Positions 1-12,194 of a DNA stretch of 64,000 nucleotides are shown here, one piece after another (position 1 is the first letter of the stretch; each line of letters begins with the position of its first letter). The stretch is from Dasypus novemcinctus (lineage: Eukaryota; Chordata; Mammalia; Cingulata; Dasypodidae): positions 27,074,499 to 27,138,498 of the forward strand of contig NC_080704.1 of assembly GCF_030445035.2 (NCBI RefSeq), read 5' to 3'. The notes beneath the pieces are model-generated. The model was not told where the DNA came from and did no database searches. It saw only the letters and a program-made list of their open reading frames with translations. Position numbers and translations under genes: made by a program.

Positions 1-106
1 AATTACTGTTTTACTAAAATATGCCTGGCATAATCATTTGGGAAGGATAGTATTTTAGTATTTTAGGCCTGAGAACTTGTCAATTATTACATAAATATAT
101 ATGGAG
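1..106. other. Flank left of the older ERV
   Basis: AT-rich unique sequence. No gene or repeat is recognised. The last four bases (GGAG) may be the left target duplication of the older ERV, because GGGG follows its displaced 3' LTR (13159-13162 on the reverse strand). Confidence 0.4.
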
Positions 107-507
107 GAATAAAATGGTATAGAGAAAGCCCTGGGCCCCTCAGAGCCAAACACACACACACAAACAAACAAAACATGTTCTCTGGAGTTTCCTTGTTTCT
201 TTGTTTGTTTCCTCTATCTTTGTCAATTTGAAATCCCCACCAAAGCAGCTGACCCAGATAGCCAATCAGGCCCCTAGTTCATTACCAATACAAAATAAAG
301 CCCACCTGCCCTAAACCTCCCTCTATGAGATGCACAAACCTTCGTCCAATCAGTAGGAGACAAAACTAATTAACTTTCTATGTCTATAAAAATCCGTTGC
401 CATCCCTAGAACCTTGAAGCTACTTGGCTTCCTTTGCGGCAGTAAAACTTTGGCGCCCTGAATAAAATGCTGTAGTCTGCAAACTCAACTCCAATCTGTC
501 TTTCACA
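107..507 (+). repeat. 5' LTR of the older class I ERV
   Basis: This stretch matches a reversed copy at 13163-14010 over most of its length, at roughly four-fifths identity by eye. Shared landmarks are the AGAGAAAGCCCTGGGC block near the start, GCAGCTGACCCAGATAGCCA near 246-265, a TATAAAA box near 386, and the AATAAAATGCTGTAGTCTGC poly(A)-signal block near 461-480. The end is set by the CACA before a short spacer and the primer site. A CA-rich simple tract lies inside. The divergence suggests an insertion tens of millions of years old. The exact start is uncertain by a few bases. Confidence 0.8.
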
Positions 508-511
508 AGTG

Positions 512-529
512 TGGAGGTCCCACCAAGAA
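512..529 (+). other. Primer binding site, tRNA-Gln type (older ERV)
   Basis: TGGAGGTCCCACCAAGAA complements the 3' end of mammalian tRNA-Gln (TGGAGGTCCCACCGAGAT) apart from two bases. It begins four bases after the LTR end, where a retroviral primer site belongs. A splice-donor-like CAG/GTAAGG follows near 571. Confidence 0.75.
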
Positions 530-1035
530 ACAGAAGGTGTCATCTGGGGCTGCAGGCTCCTGCAACCCAACAGGTAAGGCATCCACGAAAAACCTGAGGC
601 AGGTTAGTATAGGGAACGGGGAAGGCGGCTGGTCAGAGTAAAGCCATGGCACCTGGGACCCAGATGGTCAGAACAGAGCCATGAAACCCCACCTGGAAAC
701 CCCCCAAGGGCAAGCAGCTGCTTGAGAACAAAGTTGTAACCGTTAGGGCTAAAAGCCCGCCAAAGACCCTGGTCAATAGGTCCGCTTTGAAAGTCCTGGG
801 CTCAAAAGAAGTCCCGGATAACACCATACAGGCCTCCCTATTGGTTCCCTGAAAGATGACAGGTGAAGGCAGAAAGGCAACCTATCAGGACAGCAAATAG
901 GTAGGGTCCCTCCCTGACTTGAGGAAAGGGGAGGAGGAAAGGTCTTTAAAAAGGTCTACCCCGAGGCACCACACCCGTGTCACACCCTGCAGTACGCAGC
1001 CATGTTTGGGTATGTACTATCTCTTTTCCTCATTT

Positions 1036-1454
1036 TTTTTTCTTTTTTAAAGATTCATTTATTTATTTATTTCTCTCCCCTCCCCCCCCCACCCCGGTTG
1101 TCTGTTCTCTGTGTCTATTTGCTGCCTCTTTGTCCACTTCTGTTGTCGTCAGCGGCATGGGAATCTGTGTTTCTTTTTGTTGCCTCATCTTGTTGTGTCA
1201 GCTCTCCGTGTGGGCGGCGCCATTCCTGGGCAGGCTGCACTTTCTTTCGCGCTGGGTGGCTCTCCTTATGGGTGCACTCCTTGTGCATGGGGCTCCCCTA
1301 CGTGAGGGACACCCCTGCGCGGCAGGGCACTCCTTGCGCATATCAGCGCTGCGCATAGGCCAGCTCCACACGGGTCAAGGAGACCAGGGGTTTGAACTGC
1401 GGACCTCCCATGTGGTAGACGGACGCCCTAACCACTAGGCCAAGTCTGCCGCGC
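1036..1454 (-). mobile_element. Long DAS-type SINE
   Basis: Long form: a tRNA-like head with a B-box-like GGTTCAAACCCC, a GC-rich body and an A-rich tail. The tail is at the left, seen as poly-T. It is flanked by CCTCATTT at 1028-1035 and 1455-1462. It sits in the leader of the older ERV, so it is younger than that element. Confidence 0.85.
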
Positions 1455-4189
1455 CCTCATTTCTTAATAAACTCTTTATTCCCTTGCCTACCCTATGGCA
1501 TGTCCTTAAATTCTTTTATGCGACTTAGCCAAGAACCTAGAATCCAGAACCTAGTCAGAGCCCAGAGCATTCCACTAACAAGACCCTTTTGTGTCTGCTG
1601 TCCCATCGCAGGGACCCCCAGGTAACCCCTTCCTATATCTGAACTCTGCAATTGGCATCAAGTTCAATTGCCTTTTATTTGGGATTTTGGTTTAGGTACC
1701 CTTGGTTTGTGTTAGGTTTCTGTTCTTTCTATCATCAGACCTTCCATTTGCTCTCATTTCATTTTTGCCTCCAGCTCTCTAATTTTCTGTCTCTCTGAGA
1801 CGTAGGGTTTGGAATCCATGAGGCTTGCCTGGTAAGCAGACTGGGTCACATGGCGACTGGGTTGCCAGTTCTCTCCTATGTAATGAGCCTCTATTTCTAC
1901 ACATTATGCGACACATTGTTCCTACACCTGTCTGGAACTTCCACTCACCAGAGGATCCTGCAACGGTTGGAGGGATACCCAAGTGACTGAGTTGAAAATA
2001 AATCTCTTTTTTTTAAAGTTCCATAGGAAAAGAAAAGGCTGAAAACAGAACAAAGGCGAAAGGGCTCCAAAGCAAACCTATACCTCCCTCATTTTCCTGT
2101 GCCCAGCCCTTCCCCCATAGCTGCCCTACCGGTTCCTCATGACCCCCAAGGGAAAATGATCTAACCCAGACTCCTTTAAAGATTAAGCCTTCTCTGGAAC
2201 CTGGCTGCCTGCTAGAGCTTAATTTAAACCTTGGACTTGAACTAAAAGCTATAATTGAAGATACCCCAAATAAGACCAGCAAATATTCATAGAACTTAGA
2301 ATTCTTTGGGGTGCATGTGATCAGGGCTGCCTGACCTCTATCAGCTTTGCTCACATGTTGGTCAAAACCTCAGAGGCTAAATCCTGGATGGCAAAAGCTG
2401 GTTGTTCTGGCACAGAAAGGGACTTTAAAAGATACCTCTTTCCACAATCTAAGAGTCAAATAGGCCTGAGAAATAGGGCAAAGTTTATATAAGATTACAC
2501 ATCAGGGCAAAGGAAATCTTAAAAGTCTCCTCCACAAATTACAATCAGAAAGCTTGTAGTCCTCATATTAAATAAAGAAGCTCAATTTGTCCCATTTGCC
2601 AAGAACAAAAACTCTGAAAAAAATATAAGGAAAGCCAGCTCTTTTTATATAAACGAGTAAATTTTATATTCTGTGTTTCTGTGTTTTTATGTCTGACTCA
2701 TGGTTGAAAATTTTTTAATTGAAGCTATAGGCTCTCTATATGTGTCTGGTTTTTTAAATGTATATTTTCCTACCTCCAGATGGTAATACCAAATTAACAA
2801 ATATTAATAAAAAATTCTTAAAAGAGCTCCATTCAAATTGCTTAAGCATAAATAAGCACTTATATATATAAATTATTGATCCAAAAGTCCCAGAAATTAA
2901 GGAAACCTAACTTCGAATACTTCCAGTGTAAATAAGAGTATCCGTAGAACTAAAACCACATGTTTAAAAAAATTCATGTTCACAGAATTCAGATAAATCT
3001 TTTATAAATGGGACTAGTTTAATATTGTTACTTAAATAAAAACAGCTATACCTTCTGAGTTATCAACGTTAAGTACAATACAAGCACAATTTTATTCTAC
3101 TTGTGTATATTCTCCCTAAATTTCTACAGGTTTACTGATAAGATAAGCTAGCATTATATCTACTAGATCTTTAAGATGATGAAAAAATGTAAATTTGTGT
3201 TTAACCAAATTGAGTTTTTACTTTGACAAACTATTTTAAGAATAATTGTGCTTTGTAGGATGTTTGAAGACCCTTTCAAAGGCCTTTTGGGTAACTTAAG
3301 GTATGCAGGTATGTAAGGTATGCAAGATGTGCTTTGTTTAGGAAAAGGAGTGTAGTTTTGCCCTAAAGTAAAATGACTGGTTGTCACAGAATGAGAAGCA
3401 GGAATGTCTAGGACAAAACCTGAATGGATATTGTAAGTTGTAAAAGGTTTGTGGAAAGGGAATTTTATTTGTCATGGGCAGGTTGGCTAAGATTTGATAG
3501 GCTTTTGAGACTTTTAAGAGTTTTCTTATCAGTATCCTCAAGCAAAACTAGAACTTGGGTTTCTTTCTGTTAAAATGAGTTTTCTTGGATTATTGTTCTG
3601 TTTTTACGAAGAGTTTGTAAAAGGTTTTTCTTAACCATCTGAGTAATTGACCTAGAAGGCAAAGATTATCTTATCAGAACATTCTTATTGATATTTATCA
3701 GTATTTGAAAATATTTTCTTTTCAAACCTGATAACTTTTTGACATTTGATATGTTATGATTTACATGTCAAATTAAAAGGGATTTTCTAACTTTCTGTTG
3801 ATTAAGTTTAAATGGGGTAAATGTTATTCATATAAATATTTAGAGATTAAATAAAATTCCTAGAGATTTTATAATGTTCTCTCTGTTCATGTTATGTCCT
3901 GATACTGATCTGTATTATATTAGACAGCAGTGTAGTATTGTTGGTCATAATTTTAGTTATTCTTAAAAAAAAATGCTACATACCACAAAAACAACCAAAT
4001 TTCCTTGTTAGTTACAGTGTGTTACTCTGATGTTTCTCTGAAAGTGCTTGCAGTCAGATACAGATCAGTGATTTAGCTTCAGGGGGAAAAAAAGGTACTT
4101 TAAACAAGAAGCAAGGCAAGTAGATAAATTATGTTCTACCTGCAATTAACATGACCCTGAAAAAGGTGGGACAGGGTCAGATATCTTGA

Positions 4190-4860
4190 CCAAAAGAGCC
4201 ATTTGGACATCTTCAAATTAACTTTATATGGCTATCTTTTCTACATTTATAACTTTATAACTTTGTACAGTACCATATTCTACAGGATAAGAATACATCC
4301 TTGTTATTGTGTATCTATTTTCTGGATGGATAGAGGCTTTTCCTAATCACAAGGCTACTGCCCTCACAGTAGCTAAAAGAACTATTGGACTTTGTTTTCC
4401 CCATCTGGGAAATTCTTCAAGCAATACAGTTTCAATTAAGTGGAACTGTAATCAAGGAACTTCCCAAGGTCTCATGCATCAAGTAAAAGCATCCTGTCAT
4501 CCTCAACTGACAGGAAAGATAGAATGAACAAATGGTATCTTAAAACTTAAATTAGCTAAATTATCTGACTCCTTCTCTCTTGACCTTAGCCTAGGGTTCT
4601 TCCCTTAACACGGTGTAGTTGTAAGGAACTAATCACATATATCCAGTTCCACCATTTACAGACCTAGGCTGCGTTTTCTGAGACTTCTCTAGAGCAGACT
4701 CTATATGATCTTCAACCAGAAGAACTTGATATACTAGAAGAGACATCAACGAAAGACTGCTTTAGCACCTAGATGGAAAGGCCTTTATCAAGTCTTATTG
4801 ACCACCACTATGGCAGTAAAACTGCAAGGAACTGACCCCTGGTTCCACCTGTCACAACTA
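4190..4860 (+). pseudogene. pol: Integrase part of pol, older ERV fossil
   Basis: Conceptual translation shows gammaretrovirus-like integrase signatures. FSGWIEAFPNHKATA lies in the catalytic core, and a HPQLTGKIE-type segment follows near 4498. A LAPRWKGLYQVLLTT-like stretch near 4767-4810, followed by a WFHLSQLK-like segment, fits the C-terminal domain of class I retroviral integrases. The piece is a broken fossil. No reverse transcriptase or RNase H is recognised upstream; the AT-rich stretch lies there instead. Confidence 0.75.
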
Positions 4861-4914
4861 AACATGCACCAAGTCCTCGAGAGGTTACTCTCATTTTGAA
4901 TCTCCGGCTAAAAC

Positions 4915-5754
4915 TGACATGAGGATTCCAGAAGCAGATGGCAACTGATGTAGACAGCTTCTGCCCAAAATGTTGGAATAAGTAGACGATGCCCAAGAAC
5001 ACGGTTAAGACACGCCTGAATTTCCTCATCTAATTCTGTCTTTTCCTTTCCACCATCTATCTAAATGTTCTCTTAGTCATCGTGCACCCCTAACAATCTC
5101 CATCCCCAATGATATGCTACCTTCACCGTGATTTTATCTGTTTACCCTTTTTCTGCCCTATGTACTTACGACCTTGATCACAATTTCTTTGTCCTTCTAG
5201 CACCCCAAACTTTTAATAACATGAGAACTTATTCCACTCAAGGCAAAAATTTCTGGTGGGCTGAAGGGTTAGGCAAAGGAAATTGTTGGTTAAATGGGAC
5301 TAAGATATCAGATAATAATGATGATGACAGTTATGATTCTCCTTTTGGAGTTTACACCCAATTAGTTCTACATGCCAGTATCTCACTTCCTGAATAGGTA
5401 CCCTTATTAAGCTCTTCAAGGGCATTATTTTATGTGTAGACACAAGACATAACAAAGTACTACCTGTAAATTGAATTAGTCTCCCTGTTATACAGCTTCT
5501 GCTCTTCCTCAAATGGCTATTTATAAGCTTCCAAAAAGGAAAATTAGAAGCATGAAGGCTGTTATGACCTCTTTCCGTATTATAAAAACTCATGAAGAGG
5601 TTATTGCCAGACTAGAGACAACTTTAAATGGACCATGGAAAAACCCATAACCCAGGCTAAAGACATGGGGTGTTCTGTTCTTGGTATTGTTCCTCATGTA
5701 TTTGGGGCAGGTACCTCCTGTGTGGAAGATACCCTATAGGATTACAGATGGTAT
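4915..5754 (+). pseudogene. env: Envelope (SU-side) remnant, older ERV fossil
   Basis: It follows the integrase C-terminus directly, as env does in simple retroviruses. A frame at 5128-5397 has features of a surface-unit envelope, with W-rich and N-glycosylation-like motifs (NFWWAEG, NGTK). It is broken and is cut at 5754 by the insertion of a younger LTR. Assignment rests on position plus weak sequence character. Confidence 0.5.
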
Positions 5755-6218
5755 TGATGTGGGCTATGGGTGGAAGGCTCTTTGTCTCTTCAGAGATAAC
5801 GAAGTTGTTTGACTTGTGGGTGTGAAACGGTAAGAGGCTGCAGTCCTGCTCTTAGGGACCAGCAGGCTCCAGTCCCAGGAAATGTTTAACAAAGCAAGGG
5901 CTATAAACTTTAAGTATTTAGGGGAAATGCAAAAACCAAGGCTTATCTAAAATGTCTGGAGTCCTTGCTAAAAGCTTACCTAAGATGTGGAAGAGATATA
6001 TGCTAATTGAAGCCTATTGAGAACTGAAACAAAGGGACGATTTGGCCTTTCCTCTCTGTATAAAAGACATTTGAAAATCTTGTTCCGGGCTCGGGATTCA
6101 AACAGAAAGCTCCCGAGTCCGGCCGGCCGTCAATAAACCATTTTTCCTTCTCAAAATCATTCCTGAGTCCTGGCCTCTCTATTCTCAAATAATTGAACTT
6201 CTCTTAAATTCCACAACA
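5755..6218 (+). repeat. Younger-family LTR, first copy
   Basis: It starts TGATGTGGGC and ends CCACAACA. It has a TATAAAA box near 6060, AATAAA near 6132 and a U5 tail. It is about 99% identical by eye to the reversed copy at 14612-15109, but it lacks the 34-bp duplication seen in the other two copies. The left flank is GTAT (5751-5754). The matching GTAT lies not after 12691 but beside the reversed copy (14608-14611, reverse strand). Its 5' portion is therefore best read as an originally solo LTR inserted in the older env region. Confidence 0.85.
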
Positions 6219-6222
6219 TTAA

Positions 6223-6240
6223 TGGCGACCACGAAGGGAC
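6223..6240 (+). other. Primer binding site, tRNA-Arg(CCG) type
   Basis: TGGCGACCACGAAGGGAC is an exact complement of the last 18 bases (with CCA) of mammalian tRNA-Arg(CCG), four bases after the LTR end. A strong splice-donor match AAG/GTAAGA lies near 6460. Confidence 0.85.
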
Positions 6241-9200
6241 AAAAATGAAGGCCAGAGATGGTAGCATTTTGCTGCCCCTTCCAAATCCCCGAGGAAGCCG
6301 GGAGGACTCGGGTGAACCCCAAATCTGGGCGCCCCTGGATTAAATTTAATCCAGAAAAGATGTGGGCTCCACCAGAATCTTCCCGACAAAATCAAGGGGC
6401 AATGGAAGGTCTGAAGAGAAAGATTCTGGGAACGAAAAAGAGCTCCGAACAGGGAAGAAGGTAAGACTCCCCGGGTGAGCACAGTCTGGAAGGCCCTAGC
6501 TTTAATTGCTAGGAAGGGGAGGCTGATCACCTCCCGAGAGAACCCTAGTAGCCCCAGAAGGCTGGGGGGAAGCCGTTCTCTCTAGGCTTGGGAAAAGGAG
6601 GAAAACCGGGGAAAAGCCCTGGTGTTTTGGGTTTGTCTAACTGCATGTTAGAATCTGGTACTGGTCTTATATCCACTAAAGGAGTGGAGTCTCGATTTTA
6701 ATAGGAAGGGTATTTATAGGTTCGAGTCCTAATATCCTGGAAATTGGTCTAGATTAAGGAAAACAAAACTTGGTTACAGGAAAATGGATCGGCTTTTCTG
6801 GTGGAGCTTGGTCTGGGTGTAAAGTTTAAACAGTGGAAAAGTCTAGCTGAAATCTTTTGTTATGGTGCTAATTTGTGAATGAATTTGCTTTATACCAAAT
6901 GTTAAGTGTTCTGAGGTTTGTGATGGCTGTGGGGGCAGCCGTGGTGAAAATAAATATATAAACTTGTGAGTCAGATTAGTGACCTTTGTGCTTCTGTCTG
7001 TGTCAGCTCAATGTTAGTGTTGGAGTTGTGTCCTTACATGAAGTAGAATTACAGCTGAGCTGGAGCCCTCCCTTGCCATTGGCAAGGGGGTGAAATGATT
7101 CTGGGGCAAAAGCTGAGGAGTCTAGATGTTTGTGCATGTTCTGGTGTCTTGTCTCTGGTCTGGCCCTTTGCCGGGGCTTGGAGGCCATCTGTGTCCGAGC
7201 CAAGCACCCAAGTCTGTTGGGAATGTCCCAGTCAGGGCGGCTGGGTTCCTGGGAGAGTTGCCAAATTTGAGTAGGTTCTGTCTGCCCATTTTGGCTGAAA
7301 GCTGGAAAGGGGGGAGCGGCTTGCCCCTTTCCAGTGAGTCCACCCTTCTATTCATAAGCCGCATTCCTGTTTGTTGTGCACCCGACTGCCTGGAAGGGGG
7401 GGAAGTGAAGGAGGTGAAAAGCAGAATCAGAATAAATGCAGTAAAGTTCCCTCCTTAGGGTGTCAAAGCCAAAATACGTTTGCATTGTGCTCAGGTTCTT
7501 AGAAGGTATTGTAGTAACCTTAAGTAAGAGAATGTGTTCTGTGAAGGTAAACTTTGTATTAAGGGTATAAATAATTATAAAAGTTTTACAAAGCATTGTT
7601 TAAGGTATTTAAGTGGCTAATTGCAGAAAGTCATTATTTAACAAAACTGAATTGATAATAATAATAAAAGGCAATTTTATAACAAACTTATTCGGCAGCC
7701 AATCTCCCCTGCCAACTTGCTTCCAAAAAAACTGTTTCTGGTATTACATGCTACTAAGTATTTAAAGTGAAGAAAAGTTCATTATTTTAACAAACTTGTT
7801 TAGTATTAATGGCAATTATATGTTGCAAGAAGTTTGCCTGGTAACTTAGTATGTGGGATATATGGAGTGTGTTTTTATTGTTAAGGCAACAGAAGATGAT
7901 TTTGTCCTAAGATAAAATGATTGATTATTGGAAAGAGTAGAGTGTGGGACAGAACCTGAATGAATACTGAAAGTGTAGAAGGTTTGTGGAAGGGAAATTT
8001 TTATGATTAAATTGAGTAAGATCAATATACAAAGAAAATATTTTATCAATAGCTTCTTGTGCTTTAACCTCATCATATCCTCAATGTTTGAAGAAGAGTC
8101 TTACCTCTTTTAAAAGAACATTTTATGTTCTAGAAATCAAATCCTGAAAAGTAGCCTTTTATTTCAAACTAACTGCAAGAGATTTATTCTTTTACTTTAA
8201 AGGAAAATTAAAGTAATGGTTAAGTTCATTTAATATAAGTTGAATGAAAGGTATTTAAAGGTGTTATAAAATTAATAGGTTTTAAAAAAATTAATAAAAA
8301 CTGTAACTAAGAGTTAAAATCATTTATAAATGCATTTATATTATAAAACAGTGGAAAGACAATAACTGAGATTATAGCTGGGTGAATTTAGCCTGAAACT
8401 ATTATTTAAGTGTAAATTCTACACTAACCTTTCCTTTGTTTATGGTTACTTCAAGCCTAACCTCACCCTTTGCCTTTGCCTATGGTTATTTCATAATTGA
8501 GAAGAGCTGGGACATCACTGTCTCCTCTCCTGGTATTAGTAACCCTTTCTCTCATGAATTCAAGTGTAAACTAAATAAATTGCTGCCTGATAGAATAAGG
8601 TTAAATGGCCACTGGAGTTTTATTATCTCCAAAATCAAAAAGGGGGGTGGAGGGGGAGAAGTCTCCTGCCTTGACGGTCAGTGTTCCTAAGAGTGGCAAT
8701 TCATGAGAGAAAGCAGTCTGTCTCCCTGAGGCTTCAAATAGCCTCAGTAAATATATATAAAGTTAATCTTGTTGCTTATCCAAAATTCTGCTAATTTCAA
8801 AGTAAAATATAAAGTTCTAAAACAAAATGGTGCTAAGGTATTGAGAACATTTTGGTTATTACAATCCATTAAGTAAGAAAGAAAATTCTTGTGGTAAACT
8901 GCATGGTCATAGTGCAAATTAAGAAGAGTTTCAAAAGTCTTTGAAAAGTTTAAAGTAACTAAAGTCATGTTGTTGTGCCAAACTATTCATGTCTGCCTAT
9001 TTGCTCAAATTGTTGAGGTTAAATATGCAGTTATATTTATAAATATTCTTAAAGCCCAAATTGAACTAAGCAGGATGAAAAAGTCATAGAAATCTAATTA
9101 TGGAAACAATTGGGAAAGGGCCTCCTCTTTGCAAGAGCTTTTAAGGCAAGACTAGGTGTGGCAGATTAAATCTATCTACTAGGCTAGGGAATTAAGAATC

Positions 9201-9303
9201 AGTTTGCCTGGTAATTTCCCAGTTTAAACCTTTGTCAGCCATAAATTGGAAAAAACAAAAAAAAAACAAAACAAAGATTAGGTTAATTTTCACAGAAGAA
9301 AAA

Positions 9304-9767
9304 TGTTGATGTAACCCGGCGGCCTGCTGCCTCAGTCTCCCACTCCCGGGTTGGACAGCAGTGGAGGAGACCAGTTTAGGCCAGTCCTATGGGCAGTGGA
9401 AGGATGCCCAAGAAGGAGCTAACTAAGTCGGTGCCATTTCAGCACTAAATTCTATTCCTTATTTGAAAAAGGGGGGAGCAGGTAAAAACTAAAATGGTTG
9501 GAATGTGATAGAGGAAGCAGTTAAATCAAACTTTTGCGTGGGAAAGTTAAATCTCAGATAAGCTGTAACTTCTGAAGTATCCAATCTATGGAAAACAGAG
9601 GAAGAGCTTGCATGCTAGGCTTAGGGGTATAAATTGTGTCATTTTTCTTTGTTCGGGGCACCAGCCATATCTGGCTCTGCGCCCCTTCTTGCAAGACTGA
9701 GAATAAATTATTTTCTTCTCCACAATCTGGTGAGCCTTATTTTCTTCCAGAAGATTTCTTTCCAACA
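9304..9767 (+). repeat. LTR-like block of a third ERV family
   Basis: It has a TATAAA box near 9630, a GC-rich hairpin-like segment (GGGGCACCAGCC ... GCGCCCC) near 9655-9690, AATAAA at about 9702, and a CTGGTGAGCC-type U5 ending in CCAACA at 9767. These are class I LTR features in correct order. The left boundary is a guess. It could be a solo LTR nested in the younger provirus or part of its ancestral body. Confidence 0.5.
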
Positions 9768-12181
9768 AAATAAGGTAATTAGTGGCTCTATTAACAAATT
9801 TCAGTAAGTAAAGGAAAGTCCATAAAAACTATAGAGAGATCTTTCCTGGGTTATGATTTTAAAAAAATTAAGTAATTGTGTAATGTGTTTTAAAACCTGG
9901 TAGTCAGTATGCTTTTAATTTAATAATTTTGATAACTTAAAGAAAAGAAGTTTTTAGCTTCCTGTAAGAGAAAAAGAGAACATTCCTTGCATAAACTATT
10001 ATGGTTTCAATTTTATTTAACTTGAGTGTAATCTCCCATAGTTAATTTATAAACTAAATTAACATATGTACAAAATCTTTACAGTAATGAAAATTGTAAG
10101 TTCACATTGGTGAAATTAGGCTAAAGGGAAAAGATTGTAGATATGCTCTCTTAAATAGAGAGTAAATTTCTTTCATTAGTAATTGTAATTTAGTAAGTTT
10201 ATTTAAACATGAAGTGTCTAGTCAATGCAGTTATAGTCAATTATAAAGAGTTTGTAAAACATCTTCCAAACTGAAAATGTTTAAATAATTCTAGTTGTAA
10301 AAGTCATTGTTAACTAAAGAAACTTAGATTAGTATTAGTAGCAGAAATAACTTCATGATAATAAACCTGTCTGAAGGCCACTGCAAAATACACATTTAAG
10401 TAAATAATAATAAAAAGTTGTCTTAATTCTATTAGAAATATTCTGTTTTCATTCTAACAATGAAAAGTATTTTTCCTCTATTACTAAAGTAAAATACCTA
10501 CTGTTATCTTCATAGTAAAATTGTGTAAGTAAATAGTCATTTGATATATGTATTGCGTTAAGTTGTTTAAAATATATATAAAACAAAAAATAAACTTTAA
10601 CATTGTCAAACTCTTGTGCATTCGAACCAAGCCTTGTATACATTACAGGTGGCCTCTCCATGTAAGTTATTAGCTAAGCTAGTCACTGACCCCTCAATTA
10701 AAAATATGTGCTATATCAGTCTCTGGTTCTGCTCCTAAAGTCGATAGAAACTATATTGCAGTTTCAAGCTCCTGCAGCCAATAATGACTCGGTACAGCCA
10801 AGTGTACAATAGATATCGCCTCCAGACTGGCACTGTTCCATGGTGCCAGAGAGCGCTATGCACCGGGCTAGTAAAATACTAAAAAATCTCTCTAAGATGA
10901 AAAATGCTGCAACTTGCTCACTGCATTAAAAAACATGCTAAGTAGAGCCATGATACCAGGAGACTGTAAGTAAAACTTAAGCACAATTGACATTATAGCC
11001 TGCTCTCATAGAGAGATAACATGTAAAGTATTACAAACCTGAAACTCAAAACTAATAATAGCAACTCTGAATCCTTATGCATTAAGTAATACATTAGTTA
11101 ATATTAAGTGCTGTACTTTTATCCTGTACTAAATATATGCCTAATAATTGTAATGTTATCTTTTCTATTTTAGATCAAGTGCAGAAGTATATTAAGCATG
11201 TTAAATTCCTGGTAAAATCATTTTCTAAACAGTTAATAACATGTCTATAGAATAAGGTAGCAGTCTCAGCCAGTCTCAGTTAGCAAAAGTGAAGCTTGCT
11301 TGCTGATAGTGAGTCACCTATTGAACAAGTCAAAATTGCTAGAAATTGTACAATGAAAACCAAAGTGTAAAAATCTTTATTCTGTAGTTCTGATCACTCC
11401 CACAGGTAAAAACTAAAAATATTTCCAAATTAGTGTTCTAATCCTGAGTGAAGCCAGTTGCCCAGAGAGTGCCAGTTCACCAGGAGCATCTGACAAAGCA
11501 AATGAGTGTCGATCATTAAACAGCTTAGAATGTGTCTTCAGACAAAGCTAAGTGTCTGTTGCAATTTCTCTCTAAAGATAGATAACTTAAAAAAGAGCGT
11601 ATATGCTGTTCCCACCAGCTTTTGGAGAATGCCATCTTTATAGGCACCTAACCTTGTCTACCTCTGTAATCCAATGTGTCCTCTTTTAAAAACGAGTATT
11701 CCAAATTTTTAATTAAGTTTGTTTCTTTCAGAGTGAACATCTTATTAACCATATGAAAACTTCATCCAACTTCGTACAGAATGCCAGATCCATCTTCCTC
11801 CAGTTAGAATAAATTAAGAGTTTTACACCTTATTAGGCAATGACTACAGCCCATGGCCAGCAAGAAGCAGTTACAGAAAAGAGATCGTCTCCCTTCAGCA
11901 CCCCTTTTAAATTAAAGGTGTAAACTCTTTAAGAGTAAAATAAAAGTAATAGATGGATCTAGAACCTGACTAGAAATCCACGTGAGTGCCAGTGGCAACA
12001 GAATAACTGCAAGAGGCCCCTGCCCAAGATTCTGCTGTCCAGAATGAAAAGCTCTAAACTTCTAAAAACAGTCCTGATGCTGTACTAAAGACTGATAAAT
12101 AATCAATCAAAACAACAAACAGCCATCCACCTCATAGCTCCAACAATAATTATGCCAAAGCTTAGCAAGTTAATCTTTGGC

Positions 12182-12194
12182 AGAAAGAAGAGAA
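12182..12194 (+). other. Polypurine tract of the younger ERV
   Basis: AGAAAGAAGAGAA directly precedes the TG that opens the LTR at 12195. This is the position of the plus-strand primer. Confidence 0.7.

Larger units (their letters stand above)
508..5754 (+). mobile_element. Internal region of the older class I ERV, left part
   Basis: It runs from the primer site to the point where a younger LTR is inserted. A SINE interrupts it at 1036-1454. Bases about 2400-4190 are very AT-rich with no recognisable reverse transcriptase. Part of this stretch (about 3340-3500) is clearly related to 7850-8010 in the younger element. Integrase and envelope remnants follow. The element is heavily broken, with no long frame left. 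The rest of its envelope region and its 3' LTR now lie reversed at 13163-14611. Confidence 0.7.
6219..12194 (+). mobile_element. Internal region of the younger ERV (non-coding)
   Basis: About 6 kb lies between two younger-family LTRs, with an exact tRNA-Arg primer site at the left and a polypurine tract at the right. No gag, pol or env domain is recognised in any frame. The middle is AT-rich and in part related to the older ERV's AT-rich block. An unrelated LTR-like block sits at about 9304-9767. It looks like a gutted or non-autonomous provirus. By duplication sharing and target-site logic, this body originally belonged with the LTRs now at 12195 and 14612, in reverse orientation. Confidence 0.7.
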
